Part shown: one piece after another, positions 34,867 through 44,600 of the stretch | Layout: each line of letters opens with the position of its first letter | How positions within the stretch are numbered: the stretch's first letter is position 1 | Assembly: GCA_015069465.1 (NCBI GenBank) | Contig: SVIO01000007.1 | Span: 28,832-92,831, forward strand | Direction: 5' to 3' | DNA from: Clostridiales bacterium | GTDB taxonomy: Bacteria; Bacillota; Clostridia; Christensenellales; Borkfalkiaceae | Length of the DNA: 64,000 bases | Notes under the pieces: model-generated | What the model was told of the DNA's origin: nothing | Database searches by the model: none | Seen by the model: only the letters and a program-made list of their open reading frames with translations | Made by a program: the position numbers and the translations under genes

Positions 34867-35781
34867 CTAAATCAAATTCAACAACTTGAGTATAAGTGCC
34901 ATTCTTATAAGCCTGCCGTTATACACTTGCTTAAAGTAGCATGCTCTTTCATCGCTATCCACTTCGATTGAAATTTCGTTTACCCTTGGCAATGGGTGGA
35001 GTATGCTTAAATCTTTTTTAGCACTTGAAAGTTTGTCCATATCGAGAATATAACTATCTCTAAGTCTTAAATAGTCATCTTCGTTAAAGAATCTTTCTTG
35101 TTGAACTCTTGTCATATAAAGTACGTCAAGGGTTGGCATTGCCTTTTCTAGACTATCCGTTTCAACATAGTCCATGTTGCTCTTTTCTATAACATCTTTT
35201 TTAACATAGTCTGGAAGTTTAAGTTCATCTGGTGATATTAACACCAACTTAATCCCCTTATATCTTGCAAGCGCTTGGATAAGCGAGTGCACAGTTCTGC
35301 CAAACTTTAAGTCACCACAAAAACCTATTGTAAAATTATCAAGCCTGCCCTTTTCTTTCTTTATCGTGAGTAGGTCGGTTAGTGTTTGCGTTGGGTGGTT
35401 ATGCCCACCATCGCCTGCGTTTATTATTGGAACGCTTGCAACGTTTGATGCAACGAGTGGCGCACCTTCTTTTGGATGGCGCATTGCTATGATATCCGAA
35501 TAGCAACTTACAACCCTAATTGTGTCCGACAAACTTTCGCCCTTTGATGATGATGAACTATTTGCATCTGAAAAACCTAGCACACTTCCACCGAGTGAAA
35601 GCATTGCTGATTCAAATGATAACCTTGTTCTTGTTGATGGCTCAAAAAACAAAGTGGCAAGTTTTTTATGCTTGGCTTTTTCTTGATATTTTGCTGGATT
35701 TTTTTCAATATCCTCGGCAATATGTATAAGTTCATCTATTTCTTTGTTAGAAAAGTCGGTTATTGCTAATAAATTTTTCAT
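34867..35781 (-). CDS. pyrB: Aspartate carbamoyltransferase catalytic subunit
   Basis: A 304-residue enzyme that joins carbamoyl phosphate and aspartate, the committed step to UMP. Carbamoyl phosphate motif [13 protein letters not shown] (STRTR at 49-53) and aspartate-side HPTQTLTDL and HPLPRVNEI are intact; length is normal. It lies between pyrE and pyrI. Confidence 0.98.
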   Translation of the reverse strand: MKNLLAITDFSNKEIDELIHIAEDIEKNPAKYQEKAKHKKLATLFFEPSTRTRLSFESAMLSLGGSVLGFSDANSSSSSKGESLSDTIRVVSCYSDIIAMRHPKEGAPLVASNVASVPIINAGDGGHNHPTQTLTDLLTIKKEKGRLDNFTIGFCGDLKFGRTVHSLIQALARYKGIKLVLISPDELKLPDYVKKDVIEKSNMDYVETDSLEKAMPTLDVLYMTRVQQERFFNEDDYLRLRDSYILDMDKLSSAKKDLSILHPLPRVNEISIEVDSDERACYFKQVYNGRLIRMALILKLLNLI

Positions 35782-35791
35782 ATTTTCCCCT

Positions 35792-36430
35792 TTATGCTTT
35801 TATCCAACTTTCATCTGATGGGTTATCTCTAAATGCTTTAAGCCTTTTTACATCTTCTTTTTCTATATAGCCTGTTTCAGCAGCAACTTCGATAACCGTG
35901 TCAAAATCAGTTAGTGATACGTTTTTAACGTTTGCTTCCTTTAGTCTTTCTAAGCCCTTTTTCATTCCATAAGTATAAATGCTAACAATTCCTAAAACTT
36001 CAGCGCCTGCTTCTCTTAATGCTTCAACAACGTCTATGCAACTTCCACCTGTTGAAATAAGGTCTTCAACAACAACTACCTTTGTTCCTTTTTCAAGTTT
36101 ACCTTCAATTTTGTTGTTTCTGCCGTGGTCTTTATTGCTTCCCCTTACATAACCCATAGGCATGCCTAAAATGTGGCCTGCGATTGCTGCGTGTGCGATA
36201 CCTGCAGTGCTTGTGCCAAACAATGCTTCTGCTTCTGGGTATTCTCTTTTTACAGTTTCGGCAATTGCATTTTCTACAATGTCACGAGATTCTGGGGCTG
36301 TTAAGATTAGTCTGTTGTCGCAATAAATTGGACTTTTTATTCCACTTGCCCAAGTGAAAGGCTCATTTGGGCGAAGAAAAACAGCCTTGATTTTTAATAG
36401 ATTTTGTGCAACGATTTTTGCTATTTCCAT
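35792..36430 (-). CDS. pyrE: Orotate phosphoribosyltransferase
   Basis: A 212-residue type I PRTase forming OMP from orotate and PRPP. The PRPP loop [16 protein letters not shown] is at about 118-133 and the N-terminal orotate site [16 protein letters not shown] is intact. Good SD (AAGGAG). It follows pyrF in the pyr operon. Confidence 0.98.
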   Translation of the reverse strand: MEIAKIVAQNLLKIKAVFLRPNEPFTWASGIKSPIYCDNRLILTAPESRDIVENAIAETVKREYPEAEALFGTSTAGIAHAAIAGHILGMPMGYVRGSNKDHGRNNKIEGKLEKGTKVVVVEDLISTGGSCIDVVEALREAGAEVLGIVSIYTYGMKKGLERLKEANVKNVSLTDFDTVIEVAAETGYIEKEDVKRLKAFRDNPSDESWIKA

Positions 36431-36458
36431 AATCTTCTCCTTGTTATCTTTTGTTATA

Positions 36459-37163
36459 TTAACCTAAAAACTCTTTTACGCATTGTCTATAAGCCTTAAC
36501 AGGGTCTTCTGCTCCTGTTATTGAACGACCTACAACAATATAGTCGGAGCCGAGTTCTCTTGCTAACGCTGGGGTTGTAACTCTCTTTTGGTCGCCAACG
36601 CTGTCGCCTGCAAGTCTTATACCTGGTGTGATTGTTAAGAATTCTTTGCCACAAACTTCTTTTACCTTGCCTGCTTCTAGTGGAGAGCAAACAACGCCAT
36701 CAAGTCCACTATTTTTTGTGTTCAAAGCATAACTCATAACAACTTCATCAAGTGGCTTATCGATTAATAGTTCGTTTGTCATAAGTTCTTGGTTTGTTGA
36801 TGTGAGTTGTGTTACTGCAATTAGAAGTGGGCGTGTTCCATCTGGTCTTGTCAAACCTTCTAATGCGCCCTTCATCATAACAGAGCCACCACCTGCGTGT
36901 AGGTTAACCATATCTACATCAAGTGCTGATAAAACTGCCATTGATTTTTTAACGGTGTTTGGGATATCGTGGAGTTTAAGGTCTAAAAATATCTTATGTC
37001 CACGGCGTTTAATTTCTTTGATAATTTGATTTCCACTTGCATAGAAAAGTTCCATACCCACCTTTAAGTATGGCTTTTCCACGCCGTCAAACTTATCTAA
37101 AAAGTTGAATAGTTGTTCTGCGCTGTTAAAATCGCATGCTATAATTACATCTTTATTCATCAT
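36459..37163 (-). CDS. pyrF: Orotidine 5'-phosphate decarboxylase
   Basis: A 234-residue TIM-barrel enzyme making UMP from OMP. The catalytic DxKxxD array is D61, K63 and D66 in FLDLKLHDIPNTV, and the phosphate gripper region TPGIR and GSDYIVVGRSITGAEDP is present. The ATG overlaps the pyrD stop (ATGATGA) after a GGGGAGG SD. Confidence 0.98.
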   Translation of the reverse strand: MMNKDVIIACDFNSAEQLFNFLDKFDGVEKPYLKVGMELFYASGNQIIKEIKRRGHKIFLDLKLHDIPNTVKKSMAVLSALDVDMVNLHAGGGSVMMKGALEGLTRPDGTRPLLIAVTQLTSTNQELMTNELLIDKPLDEVVMSYALNTKNSGLDGVVCSPLEAGKVKEVCGKEFLTITPGIRLAGDSVGDQKRVTTPALARELGSDYIVVGRSITGAEDPVKAYRQCVKEFLG

Positions 37164-38074
37164 TTGTGTGCCTCCCCTATAATATCAGTTAAGTTTTCAA
37201 TTTTATATTTATTCATTACGTATGGCAAGTTGTTGATTATATCCCTACAAGCATAAGGATTAACTAAGTTTTCTGCGCCAACTTGAACGGCTGATGCACC
37301 TGCCATCATCATTTCTATAACGTCTTCTGCACTTGCTACACCACCGATACCCATGATTGGAAGTTTTACTGCTTGATATACTTGATATACCATCTTTAGC
37401 GCGATAGGGAATATTGCCCTGCCTGAAAAGCCACCTATTTTATTTGCAATGATAGGTTTGCGTTTCTTTAAATCTATTCTCATGCCTTGTGAAGTGTTGA
37501 TTAAACTTATGCCATCTGCACCACCTTGCTCGCACGCTTTGGCTATCTCCACGATATCTGTTACGTTTGGTGTAAGTTTAATAAAGAGTGGCTTGTTTGT
37601 CACCTTTCTAACTGCCTTAACAACTGCTTCTGCATTTTGTGGCTGTGTGCCAAAACTCATGCCACCACTATGAACGTTTGGACAACTGATGTTTACTTCT
37701 ATGATTTGAACGTCTTTTACATCGTTTATCTTTTCACAGCAATGCACGTATTCTTCGATAGAAAATCCACTTATGTTTGCGATGATTGGTTTATAATAAA
37801 CCTTTCTTAGTTTTGGAATTTCTGTTTCGATGACAGCATCAATGCCTGGGTTTTGAAGCCCTATAGAATTGATTAAGCCTGCCGTACATTCTGCTATTCT
37901 TGGTGTTGGATTACCAAACCTTGCTTCTTTTGTAGTGCCCTTAATTGAAATTGCACCGAGCACGTTTATATCGTATATATCGTTAAATTCATAACCAAAC
38001 CCAAAAGTTCCACTTGCAGGAATAACAGGGTTAGTTAGTTCAATGCCACAAAGGGTCGTTTTTGTGTTTACCAT
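37160..38074 (-). CDS. pyrD: Dihydroorotate dehydrogenase, class 1B catalytic subunit
   Basis: A 304-residue FMN enzyme. The catalytic residue is Cys131 in NISCPNVHSGG, which marks the soluble class 1 enzymes. The neighbouring pyrK makes it class 1B, using NAD as acceptor through the PyrK electron transfer subunit. Start overlaps the end of pyrK by 7 nt. Confidence 0.97.
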   Translation of the reverse strand: MVNTKTTLCGIELTNPVIPASGTFGFGYEFNDIYDINVLGAISIKGTTKEARFGNPTPRIAECTAGLINSIGLQNPGIDAVIETEIPKLRKVYYKPIIANISGFSIEEYVHCCEKINDVKDVQIIEVNISCPNVHSGGMSFGTQPQNAEAVVKAVRKVTNKPLFIKLTPNVTDIVEIAKACEQGGADGISLINTSQGMRIDLKKRKPIIANKIGGFSGRAIFPIALKMVYQVYQAVKLPIMGIGGVASAEDVIEMMMAGASAVQVGAENLVNPYACRDIINNLPYVMNKYKIENLTDIIGEAHK

Positions 38075-38802
38075 ATTATTTCCTCCTTTTGAAGCACAGG
38101 TCCGTCTTTACAAATTCTCTTGTTGCCATATTTTGTTTTGCATGAACATCCCATACATGCACCAAAGCCACAGCCCATGCGTTCTTCAAATGAATATGAG
38201 CCACCTGTAGTGGTCGCTGAGTAGATTGCTTTAAGCATTGGTTCTGGGCCACATGTATATACATGAGAATATTCTTCAACTTGTTTTATTGCATCGGTTA
38301 CAAAGCCTTTTACGCCATAACTGCCGTCAACCGTTGATACAAGCACTTTTGCACCGAGCGCTTTAAATTCTTCTTCATAGAAAATTTCATCTTTTGTGTT
38401 AAAACCTAAAATAACCGTTACCTTTTTGCCTTGTGCTATTAGGTTTTTTGCTAAGTTATATAGTGGTGGAACGCCAACGCCACCACCGATTAAAAGTGGG
38501 CTGTCCCCTGCAAACTCTGTAAAATAGCCGTTGCCAAGACCAACCAAAATATCAAGTTTTGTACCCTTATCTAACCAACTCATTTGCTCTGTGCCTTTTC
38601 CTACTACCTTATAGATAATTGTAAGTAGTCCCTTTTCATAATCGCAAACTGAGATTGGGCGACGGAGATATAGTCCATCTAATTGAATATTTACAAACTG
38701 ACCTGAGCGTGCAATTCCACTTGTGTCGCCAGAAAGCGTCATTTTATACACAGAATCGGTCAATTTTTCATTTGTTTCAATTGTAAAAATAACCTTTTTC
38801 AA
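38068..38802 (-). CDS. pyrK: Dihydroorotate dehydrogenase electron transfer subunit
   Basis: A 244-residue FAD and [2Fe-2S] protein. FAD-binding YLRRPISVCDY near 45-55, NAD-domain LLIGGGVGVPPLYNLA near 103 and cluster cysteines C211, C216, C219 and C231 (MGCGFGACMGCSCK and RICKDGPV) are all present. It passes electrons from PyrD to NAD. Confidence 0.97.
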   Translation of the reverse strand: MKKVIFTIETNEKLTDSVYKMTLSGDTSGIARSGQFVNIQLDGLYLRRPISVCDYEKGLLTIIYKVVGKGTEQMSWLDKGTKLDILVGLGNGYFTEFAGDSPLLIGGGVGVPPLYNLAKNLIAQGKKVTVILGFNTKDEIFYEEEFKALGAKVLVSTVDGSYGVKGFVTDAIKQVEEYSHVYTCGPEPMLKAIYSATTTGGSYSFEERMGCGFGACMGCSCKTKYGNKRICKDGPVLQKEEIIW

Positions 38803-38856
38803 AATTTTACTCCTTAAATTTCACTATATTATCTTTATTAGATAAAATTTGCCTTT

Positions 38857-41800
38857 TTATGCATCAATTGTTGAAATACAAAGTGTTGTTTCTTCTAAGA
38901 CATCTAAAAGCACTCTAACAGTGTCAAGCGCAGTGAACATAGTAACGTTGTTTTCAACGGCAGCACGCCTTATTTGATAGCCATCGCTCGCTTGTCCTAA
39001 TGAATTTACATCTCTTGTGCTTATAACATAAGTTACATATCCCTTACGGATAGAATCTAAGATTTCTTCACTGCCTTCGCTAATTTTTGCTTTGATTCTT
39101 GTTCTAATGCCGTTTTTCTTTAAGAAGTTTGCAGTGCCAACCGTTGCTTCGATATTAAAGCCAAGGTTATAGAATCTTCTAACGAGTGGAAGCGCTTCTT
39201 CTTTGTCGCAGTCTGCAACTGAAACGAATAGCGTGCCATAGTTCATAACGTTCATGCCTGATGCTTGAAGTGCTTTATATAACGCTCTGTTGAGTTTATC
39301 ATCATAACCGATTGCTTCGCCTGTTGATTTCATTTCTGGTGAAAGATATGCATCAAGTCCCTTTAACTTGTTAAATGAGAAAGCAGGTGCTTTTACGTAC
39401 CAGCGTTTCTTTTCTGCTGGGTATAATTCTAAAATTCCTTGCTGCTTTAGGCTTTGTCCTAAAATAACTTTTGTGCCAATGTCAGCAAGTGAATAGCCTG
39501 TTGATTTTGATAAAAATGGCACTGTTCTTGATGAACGTGGGTTAACTTCGATTACATATACATCTTCGTTTTTGTCAACGATGAATTGAATATTGTATAA
39601 TCCCACAATGCCTATTCCAAGACCTAATTTCTTGCCGTATTCTAAGATTTTATCCTTTGCTTTTTGGCTTACTGAGAAGGTTGGATATACGCTTATGCTA
39701 TCGCCAGAGTGGATACCTGTTCTTTCGATAAGTTCCATAATGCCTGGGATAAATACGTCTTTACCATCGCATACAGCATCGATTTCAAGTTCTTTACCAA
39801 CGATATATTTATCAACTAAGATTGGGTGGTCTTCACTGATATCAACTGCATTTTTAAGGTATTGTCTTAAACCTTCTTCGTTACCAACGATTTGCATTGC
39901 CCTACCACCTAAAACATAAGAAGGTCTAACGAGAACAGGATAGCCTATTTCTTCTGCTACCTTAACGCCGTCTTCCACGCTGAATACTGCTTGACCTTTT
40001 GGTTGTGGAATGCCGAGTTTATTCATAATCTTTTCGAAAGCGTCTCTATCTTCAGCATTGTTGATTGCTTCACAATCTGTGCCGATGAGTTTTGCACCCC
40101 TTTCCATGATAGATTCTGCAAGGTTTATTGCAGTTTGTCCACCGAGTGATGTGATAACGCCTTGTGGATTTTCAAACTCAACTATATTCATAACGTCTTC
40201 TGGGGTAAGTGGGTCAAAATAGAGTTTGTCACTTACTGTATAGTCGGTTGAAACTGTTTCTGGGTTGTTGTTGATAATAATGGCTTCTCTGCCACTATCT
40301 TTAATTGTTTTAACTGCGTGAACTGTTGAATAGTCAAACTCAACGCCTTGACCGATTCTAATAGGACCACTACCAAGCACTAATGTCTTTTGCTTGTCAG
40401 TTAAAATAGATTGGTTTTCGCCTGTGTATGTCGAATAGAAATATGGTATATATGCACCACTATAAAGTGTGTCAACCATCTTAAATACAGGTTTAATGCC
40501 ATTTTCTTTTCTAAATTTATTAACTTCAAGTTCGGTGCTTGAATATAGGTGTGCAATGTATTGGTCAGAAAAGCCCATTTTCTTTGCTTCTCTTAAAATC
40601 TCCACATCGAACTTGTTTGCCTTTAATTCTTTTTCCATATTAACAATATCAAGAATTGTATTTAGGAAAAGTTTTGTTATCTTTGTTATTTCGTGAATCT
40701 TATCCACGCTTTCGCCACGCCATAATAGTTCTGCAACAGCAAAAATATTGTCTGCCCTAAACTCTTTGATGTACTTAAGAATTTCTTCGGTTGGCATATT
40801 GTCAAACTTAGCGATATAGAAGTGGTTTACACCTATTTCAAGTGAACGGATTGACTTGAGCATACTTTCAGCAAGGTTAGAGCCTATTCCCATAACTTCG
40901 CCCGTTGCTTTCATTTGTGTGCCAAGAAGATTTGATGCCGTTGTAAACTTATCAAATGGGAATCTTGGGAATTTTGATACGATATAGTCAAGTTTTGGTT
41001 CTTTATCTGCCGTTGTGCCTGAAACTGCAATTTCCTTTAACGTCATGCCCACAGCAACTTTTGCTGTTACCTTTGCAATTGGATAGCCACTTGCTTTTGA
41101 TGCTAAGGCTGATGAGCGTGATACCCTTGGGTTAACTTCTATCAAGTAATATTTGCTTGATGTTGGGTGAAGTGCGAATTGAACGTTACAGCCACCTTCG
41201 ATTTGGAGTTCACGAATAATTTTTATCGCTGCATCGTTGAGCATTTTTAAGTCTTTATCGCTTAGTGATAGAATTGGAGCAACAACTATTGAATCGCCTG
41301 TGTGTACGCCAACAGGGTCAACGTTTTCCATACCACAAATGGTGATTGCCTTATCGCTAGCATCACGCATAACTTCAAACTCAATTTCCTTATAACCCTT
41401 AACGCTCTTTTCAACGAGAACTTGGTGAACAGGAGAAAGTTTTAAGGCGTTTTTCATAATCACTTCTAATTCTTCTTCATTGTCAGCAAAGCCACCACCT
41501 GTTCCACCCAAAGTAAACGCTGGGCGAAGAACAACAGGATAGCCTATTCTGTTTGCTGATTCTTTTGCCTCTTCTATGCTATATGTTATTTCTGATTCTA
41601 TAACCGGCTCGCCGATTGATTGGCACATTTCCTTAAATAATTCTCTGTCTTCTGCTCTTTCGATAGACCTAGCATTTGTACCTAAAAGTTTAACGCCACA
41701 TTCATCGAGCACGCCTTTTTTAGCAAGTTGCATTGCTAAGTTCAAGCCTGTTTGACCACCTAAGCCTGGAATAATTGCATCTGGGCGCTCATATCTTAAG

Positions 41801-42030
41801 ATTTTTGCCACATATTCTAGTGTTAGTGGCTCCATATAAACCTTATCTGCGATGGTTGTGTCGGTCATGATTGTTGCTGGGTTAGAGTTGCAAAGTATAA
41901 CTTCATATCCTTCTTCTTTGAGTGCCAAACATGCTTGAGTTCCTGCATAGTCAAACTCTGCTGCTTGTCCGATTACGATAGGACCACTACCAATTACTAA
42001 AACCTTTTTAATATCTGTTCTTTTAGGCAT
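38857..42030 (-). CDS. carB: Carbamoyl-phosphate synthase large subunit
   Basis: A 1057-residue synthetase of full length with two ATP-grasp halves (each beginning KVLVIGSGPIVIGQ or TLVLGSGPIRIGQ), the oligomerisation domain between them and an MGS-like allosteric domain at the C-terminus (about 920-1057). It makes carbamoyl phosphate from ammonia delivered by the glutaminase subunit CarA. No carA is found beside it or elsewhere in the window. Lies between pyrC and pyrK. Confidence 0.98.
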   Translation of the reverse strand: MPKRTDIKKVLVIGSGPIVIGQAAEFDYAGTQACLALKEEGYEVILCNSNPATIMTDTTIADKVYMEPLTLEYVAKILRYERPDAIIPGLGGQTGLNLAMQLAKKGVLDECGVKLLGTNARSIERAEDRELFKEMCQSIGEPVIESEITYSIEEAKESANRIGYPVVLRPAFTLGGTGGGFADNEEELEVIMKNALKLSPVHQVLVEKSVKGYKEIEFEVMRDASDKAITICGMENVDPVGVHTGDSIVVAPILSLSDKDLKMLNDAAIKIIRELQIEGGCNVQFALHPTSSKYYLIEVNPRVSRSSALASKASGYPIAKVTAKVAVGMTLKEIAVSGTTADKEPKLDYIVSKFPRFPFDKFTTASNLLGTQMKATGEVMGIGSNLAESMLKSIRSLEIGVNHFYIAKFDNMPTEEILKYIKEFRADNIFAVAELLWRGESVDKIHEITKITKLFLNTILDIVNMEKELKANKFDVEILREAKKMGFSDQYIAHLYSSTELEVNKFRKENGIKPVFKMVDTLYSGAYIPYFYSTYTGENQSILTDKQKTLVLGSGPIRIGQGVEFDYSTVHAVKTIKDSGREAIIINNNPETVSTDYTVSDKLYFDPLTPEDVMNIVEFENPQGVITSLGGQTAINLAESIMERGAKLIGTDCEAINNAEDRDAFEKIMNKLGIPQPKGQAVFSVEDGVKVAEEIGYPVLVRPSYVLGGRAMQIVGNEEGLRQYLKNAVDISEDHPILVDKYIVGKELEIDAVCDGKDVFIPGIMELIERTGIHSGDSISVYPTFSVSQKAKDKILEYGKKLGLGIGIVGLYNIQFIVDKNEDVYVIEVNPRSSRTVPFLSKSTGYSLADIGTKVILGQSLKQQGILELYPAEKKRWYVKAPAFSFNKLKGLDAYLSPEMKSTGEAIGYDDKLNRALYKALQASGMNVMNYGTLFVSVADCDKEEALPLVRRFYNLGFNIEATVGTANFLKKNGIRTRIKAKISEGSEEILDSIRKGYVTYVISTRDVNSLGQASDGYQIRRAAVENNVTMFTALDTVRVLLDVLEETTLCISTIDA

Positions 42031-42067
42031 AAATTTTCTCCTTGTACTATTTATCTATATGTTTTTC

Positions 42068-43342
42068 TTAATTTTTACCATAAAATTCGCTATCGCTATA
42101 AACGATTTTGCCATTATTAAAGTTAACTAGGCACTTGCCAAACACCTTCCAGCCGTTAAACGGAGTGCTCTTTCCCTTTGACTTAAAGTTTTCGCTATTT
42201 ATCTCATACTCGTTGTCAAGGTCGAATATCGTTAAGTTGGCAAGCCTTTCATTTTCTATCTTAATGCCAAGATTAAATCTATTCGATGGATTTTCACTCA
42301 TAAGTTTAATTAAATGCTCAAGTGTAATCTCGCCCGTTTTTACTAGTTTTGTATATAGCACTGCAAACGCTGTTTCAAGCCCAACTATTCCGTTTACGCT
42401 TTTTAGCCCCCTGCTCTTTTCTTCTAATGAGTGTGGAGCGTGGTCGGTTGCTATCATATCCACAGTGCCGTCTTTTATTCCTTCAATAAGGGCAAGTCTA
42501 TCTTCTTTTGCTCTAATTGGTGGATTCATCTTAAATGCGCCGTCTTCTTTTAGCATGCTATCATCAAAAAGCAAATAATGTGGACCTGTTTCGCAAGTGA
42601 CGTTAACGCCATTTCTTTTAGCATCTCTAATTGCGCTTACGCTTTCTTTTGCCGAAACGTGACAAACGTGATATTTAACGCCCGTTTCTTTTGCCAAACT
42701 TAAATCCCTTTCTATTTGCTTATATTCGCTTGCCGAACATATTCCTTTATGTCCGTGTAGTTTAGCATATTCGCCATCGTGGATATACCCACCGTTTAGA
42801 AGTGAATTATCTTCACAATGGGCAACGATGAATTTATCGTTTTTCTTTGCTAAAAGCATTGCCTGTTTCATCATGTCTTCACTTTGAACGCCAACACCGT
42901 CATCTGAAAAGGCTAATACATATTTTGAAAGGGTATCTATATCGCTGAGCATTTCGCCCTTTTGACCTATTGTTATAGATGCATAAGGATAAACTGAAAT
43001 TACAGCATCTTTTTCAATAATGTCCGTTTGAACTTTTAAGTTTTCCACGCTGTCTGGCACAGGTTTTAGGTTTGGCATGCTAAATAGTGCGCTATAACCT
43101 GCACTTGCACCTGCCATCGTGCCTGACTTAATTGTTTCTTTATATGAAAAACCCGGTTCTCTTAAATGCACGTGTGCATCGATAAAACCGGGGAAAATAA
43201 ACTTATTAGAGCAATCTATAACTGAAAAATGGCATAAAGATGTAGGGATAGAAAAAGAAACTTTGCCTGCAACTATTGCAAGGTCAGTTTTAACCAACTT
43301 ACCATCAACATAAACTGTGCCATTTTTTAGTATGTAATCCAT
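42068..43342 (-). CDS. pyrC: Dihydroorotase
   Basis: A 424-residue type I dihydroorotase of the amidohydrolase family. Zinc motif GFIDAHVHLREPG has H57 and H59; EDNSLL, CHVSAKES and MIATDHAPHSLEEK supply further ligands and the catalytic Asp. Cyclises carbamoyl aspartate. First gene of the eight-gene pyr operon; SD AGGAG. It follows a leader with attenuator. Confidence 0.97.
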   Translation of the reverse strand: MDYILKNGTVYVDGKLVKTDLAIVAGKVSFSIPTSLCHFSVIDCSNKFIFPGFIDAHVHLREPGFSYKETIKSGTMAGASAGYSALFSMPNLKPVPDSVENLKVQTDIIEKDAVISVYPYASITIGQKGEMLSDIDTLSKYVLAFSDDGVGVQSEDMMKQAMLLAKKNDKFIVAHCEDNSLLNGGYIHDGEYAKLHGHKGICSASEYKQIERDLSLAKETGVKYHVCHVSAKESVSAIRDAKRNGVNVTCETGPHYLLFDDSMLKEDGAFKMNPPIRAKEDRLALIEGIKDGTVDMIATDHAPHSLEEKSRGLKSVNGIVGLETAFAVLYTKLVKTGEITLEHLIKLMSENPSNRFNLGIKIENERLANLTIFDLDNEYEINSENFKSKGKSTPFNGWKVFGKCLVNFNNGKIVYSDSEFYGKN

Positions 43343-43360
43343 CTCGTTCTCCTAAAATAT

Positions 43361-43391
43361 AAAATAAAAAGCCATGCAAATGCAAGGCTTT
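43361..43391 (-). terminator. Attenuator terminator in the pyr leader
   Basis: Stem AAAGCC / GGCTTT extended inward by TGCA pairs with one mismatch, followed on the minus strand by TTTTTATTTTA. It lies 19 nt before pyrC, inside the leader, so it controls entry into the operon. Confidence 0.85.
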
Positions 43392-43434
43392 AGATAATCA
43401 TAGACTAAGGGCATAGCCCCACTTTTGCTATAAA

Positions 43435-43466
43435 ACCTTGTCGGTCTCTCGTACCGAATTAAAGAT
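43435..43466 (-). promoter_or_regulatory. PyrR binding-loop-like hairpin
   Basis: The leader RNA folds as an outer 5-bp stem AUCUU / AAGGU, an asymmetric bulge, an upper stem UCGGU / ACCGA and the loop ACGAGAG. The loop contains the NGNGAG core of PyrR-binding hairpins. Positioned between promoter and attenuator as expected for an anti-antiterminator. Predicted by hand; no pyrR gene is seen in the window. Confidence 0.65.
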
Positions 43467-43485
43467 TTATTTAATCAACACACAT

Positions 43486-43514
43486 AGAATAACATTTAAA
43501 CCAATTTTTGTCAA
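43486..43514 (-). promoter_or_regulatory. Promoter of the pyr operon
   Basis: Minus strand TTGACA (43509-43514), 17-nt spacer, TATTCT (43486-43491). Start near 43479 gives a leader of about 137 nt. The AT-rich 43515-43565 upstream shows only a weak hairpin at the end of the glycan cluster. Confidence 0.88.
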
Positions 43515-43565
43515 GAAAATATATTATACAAAATAAATTTTTAAAATTTATATAACAATTTTATG

Positions 43566-44600
43566 TTATATTAAGCCTTCCATAAGTCTTATGTAAGATT
43601 CTTTTAGACCGACACTTGGTTCCCAACCTAATTCTCTTAATTTTTGGCTTGATAATCGCATTGTTGTTTTTGGAGCATAGCCGAAACAGTTTTCTTTTGG
43701 AATATCGTATATAACCTTTATTTTATCGTTTGCAATTTCTTTTGCAACCATCTCTGCCATTTGATAAATTGTCATAGAAGAATTTTCGTTAACCACTGTA
43801 TATGATTGTCCTTTTTCACCCTTTTGTAGCAACAATATAATGGCTTTTATAACGTCGGTGGTATAGCAATAATTACCCATAGAATCGCCCTTAGTATGCA
43901 AAACTATATCTTCGCCCCTTATGGCACTTCTTGCAAATTGAGCAAATACTCTATTTTCATTTTTTGAAATACCAGCCCCAAAAGTTTGTGCAAGGCGAGC
44001 TACTTTTACATTTAGACCATACTGCTCAGCATATGATTTACACATACACTCTACTAGTCTTTTACTCTCTGAATATGATGAGCGAACATTTAGTATGTCT
44101 AAATAACCTAAGTCTTGTTCAAAGATAACTTCTTTATTAGCATCGGTTGCACCAAATACTTCCATTGATGAAAGATACACCAAGCCCAATGCTTTTTTGC
44201 TCTTTGCAAATTCTAAGATTGTTTTACTGCCACTATATATAGTATCTATAGTTTCCACAGGATTTGTTATAAAATATTTAGAATTAGTTGAATTTGCAGT
44301 GTGCACAATATAGTCCACATTTTGCTCGAATAATATAGGTTGGCATATATCTTGATATATGAACTGTAAGTTTTTAGATTGCACTTGTTCGCCAAAAATT
44401 TCATTTACCTTATCTTTATTTCTCGCTAACGCAACTATTTGTACGTTTGCTTGATGCTCTTGATTTGCGACCAATATTGCTTTAATAATTAGCGAGCCTA
44501 TAAGTCCTGTTGCTCCACTTATTAATATTGTTTTATTACAAAGATTGCTTTTCTTTACACAACTTGCAATTAAAGATAAATCTTGTTGTAAATATGTCAT
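43566..44600 (-). CDS. NAD-dependent epimerase/dehydratase (extended SDR)
   Basis: A 344-residue extended short-chain dehydrogenase. Rossmann motif ISGATGLIGSL (G29, G32, G35), VYLSSMEVFG and the YSESK catalytic pair place it with nucleotide-sugar dehydratases and epimerases. The chosen ATG overlaps the stop of the cytidylyltransferase gene as ATGA, with an AAGGAAG SD; the frame upstream of it only overlaps that gene. Pairing with a CTP-dependent transferase suggests it works on a CDP-linked or precursor sugar. Last gene of the glycan cluster. Confidence 0.88.
   Translation of the reverse strand: MTYLQQDLSLIASCVKKSNLCNKTILISGATGLIGSLIIKAILVANQEHQANVQIVALARNKDKVNEIFGEQVQSKNLQFIYQDICQPILFEQNVDYIVHTANSTNSKYFITNPVETIDTIYSGSKTILEFAKSKKALGLVYLSSMEVFGATDANKEVIFEQDLGYLDILNVRSSYSESKRLVECMCKSYAEQYGLNVKVARLAQTFGAGISKNENRVFAQFARSAIRGEDIVLHTKGDSMGNYCYTTDVIKAIILLLQKGEKGQSYTVVNENSSMTIYQMAEMVAKEIANDKIKVIYDIPKENCFGYAPKTTMRLSSQKLRELGWEPSVGLKESYIRLMEGLI

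Noticed and set aside
42108..42578. Plus-strand 156-codon frame inside pyrC
   Set aside because: Antisense shadow of a well-conserved enzyme; Ser/Phe/Leu-rich low-complexity translation.
43551..43570. TATAACA/TGTTATA hairpin as terminator of the glycan cluster
   Set aside because: Pure AT stem overlapping the SDR stop codon; too weak to claim.
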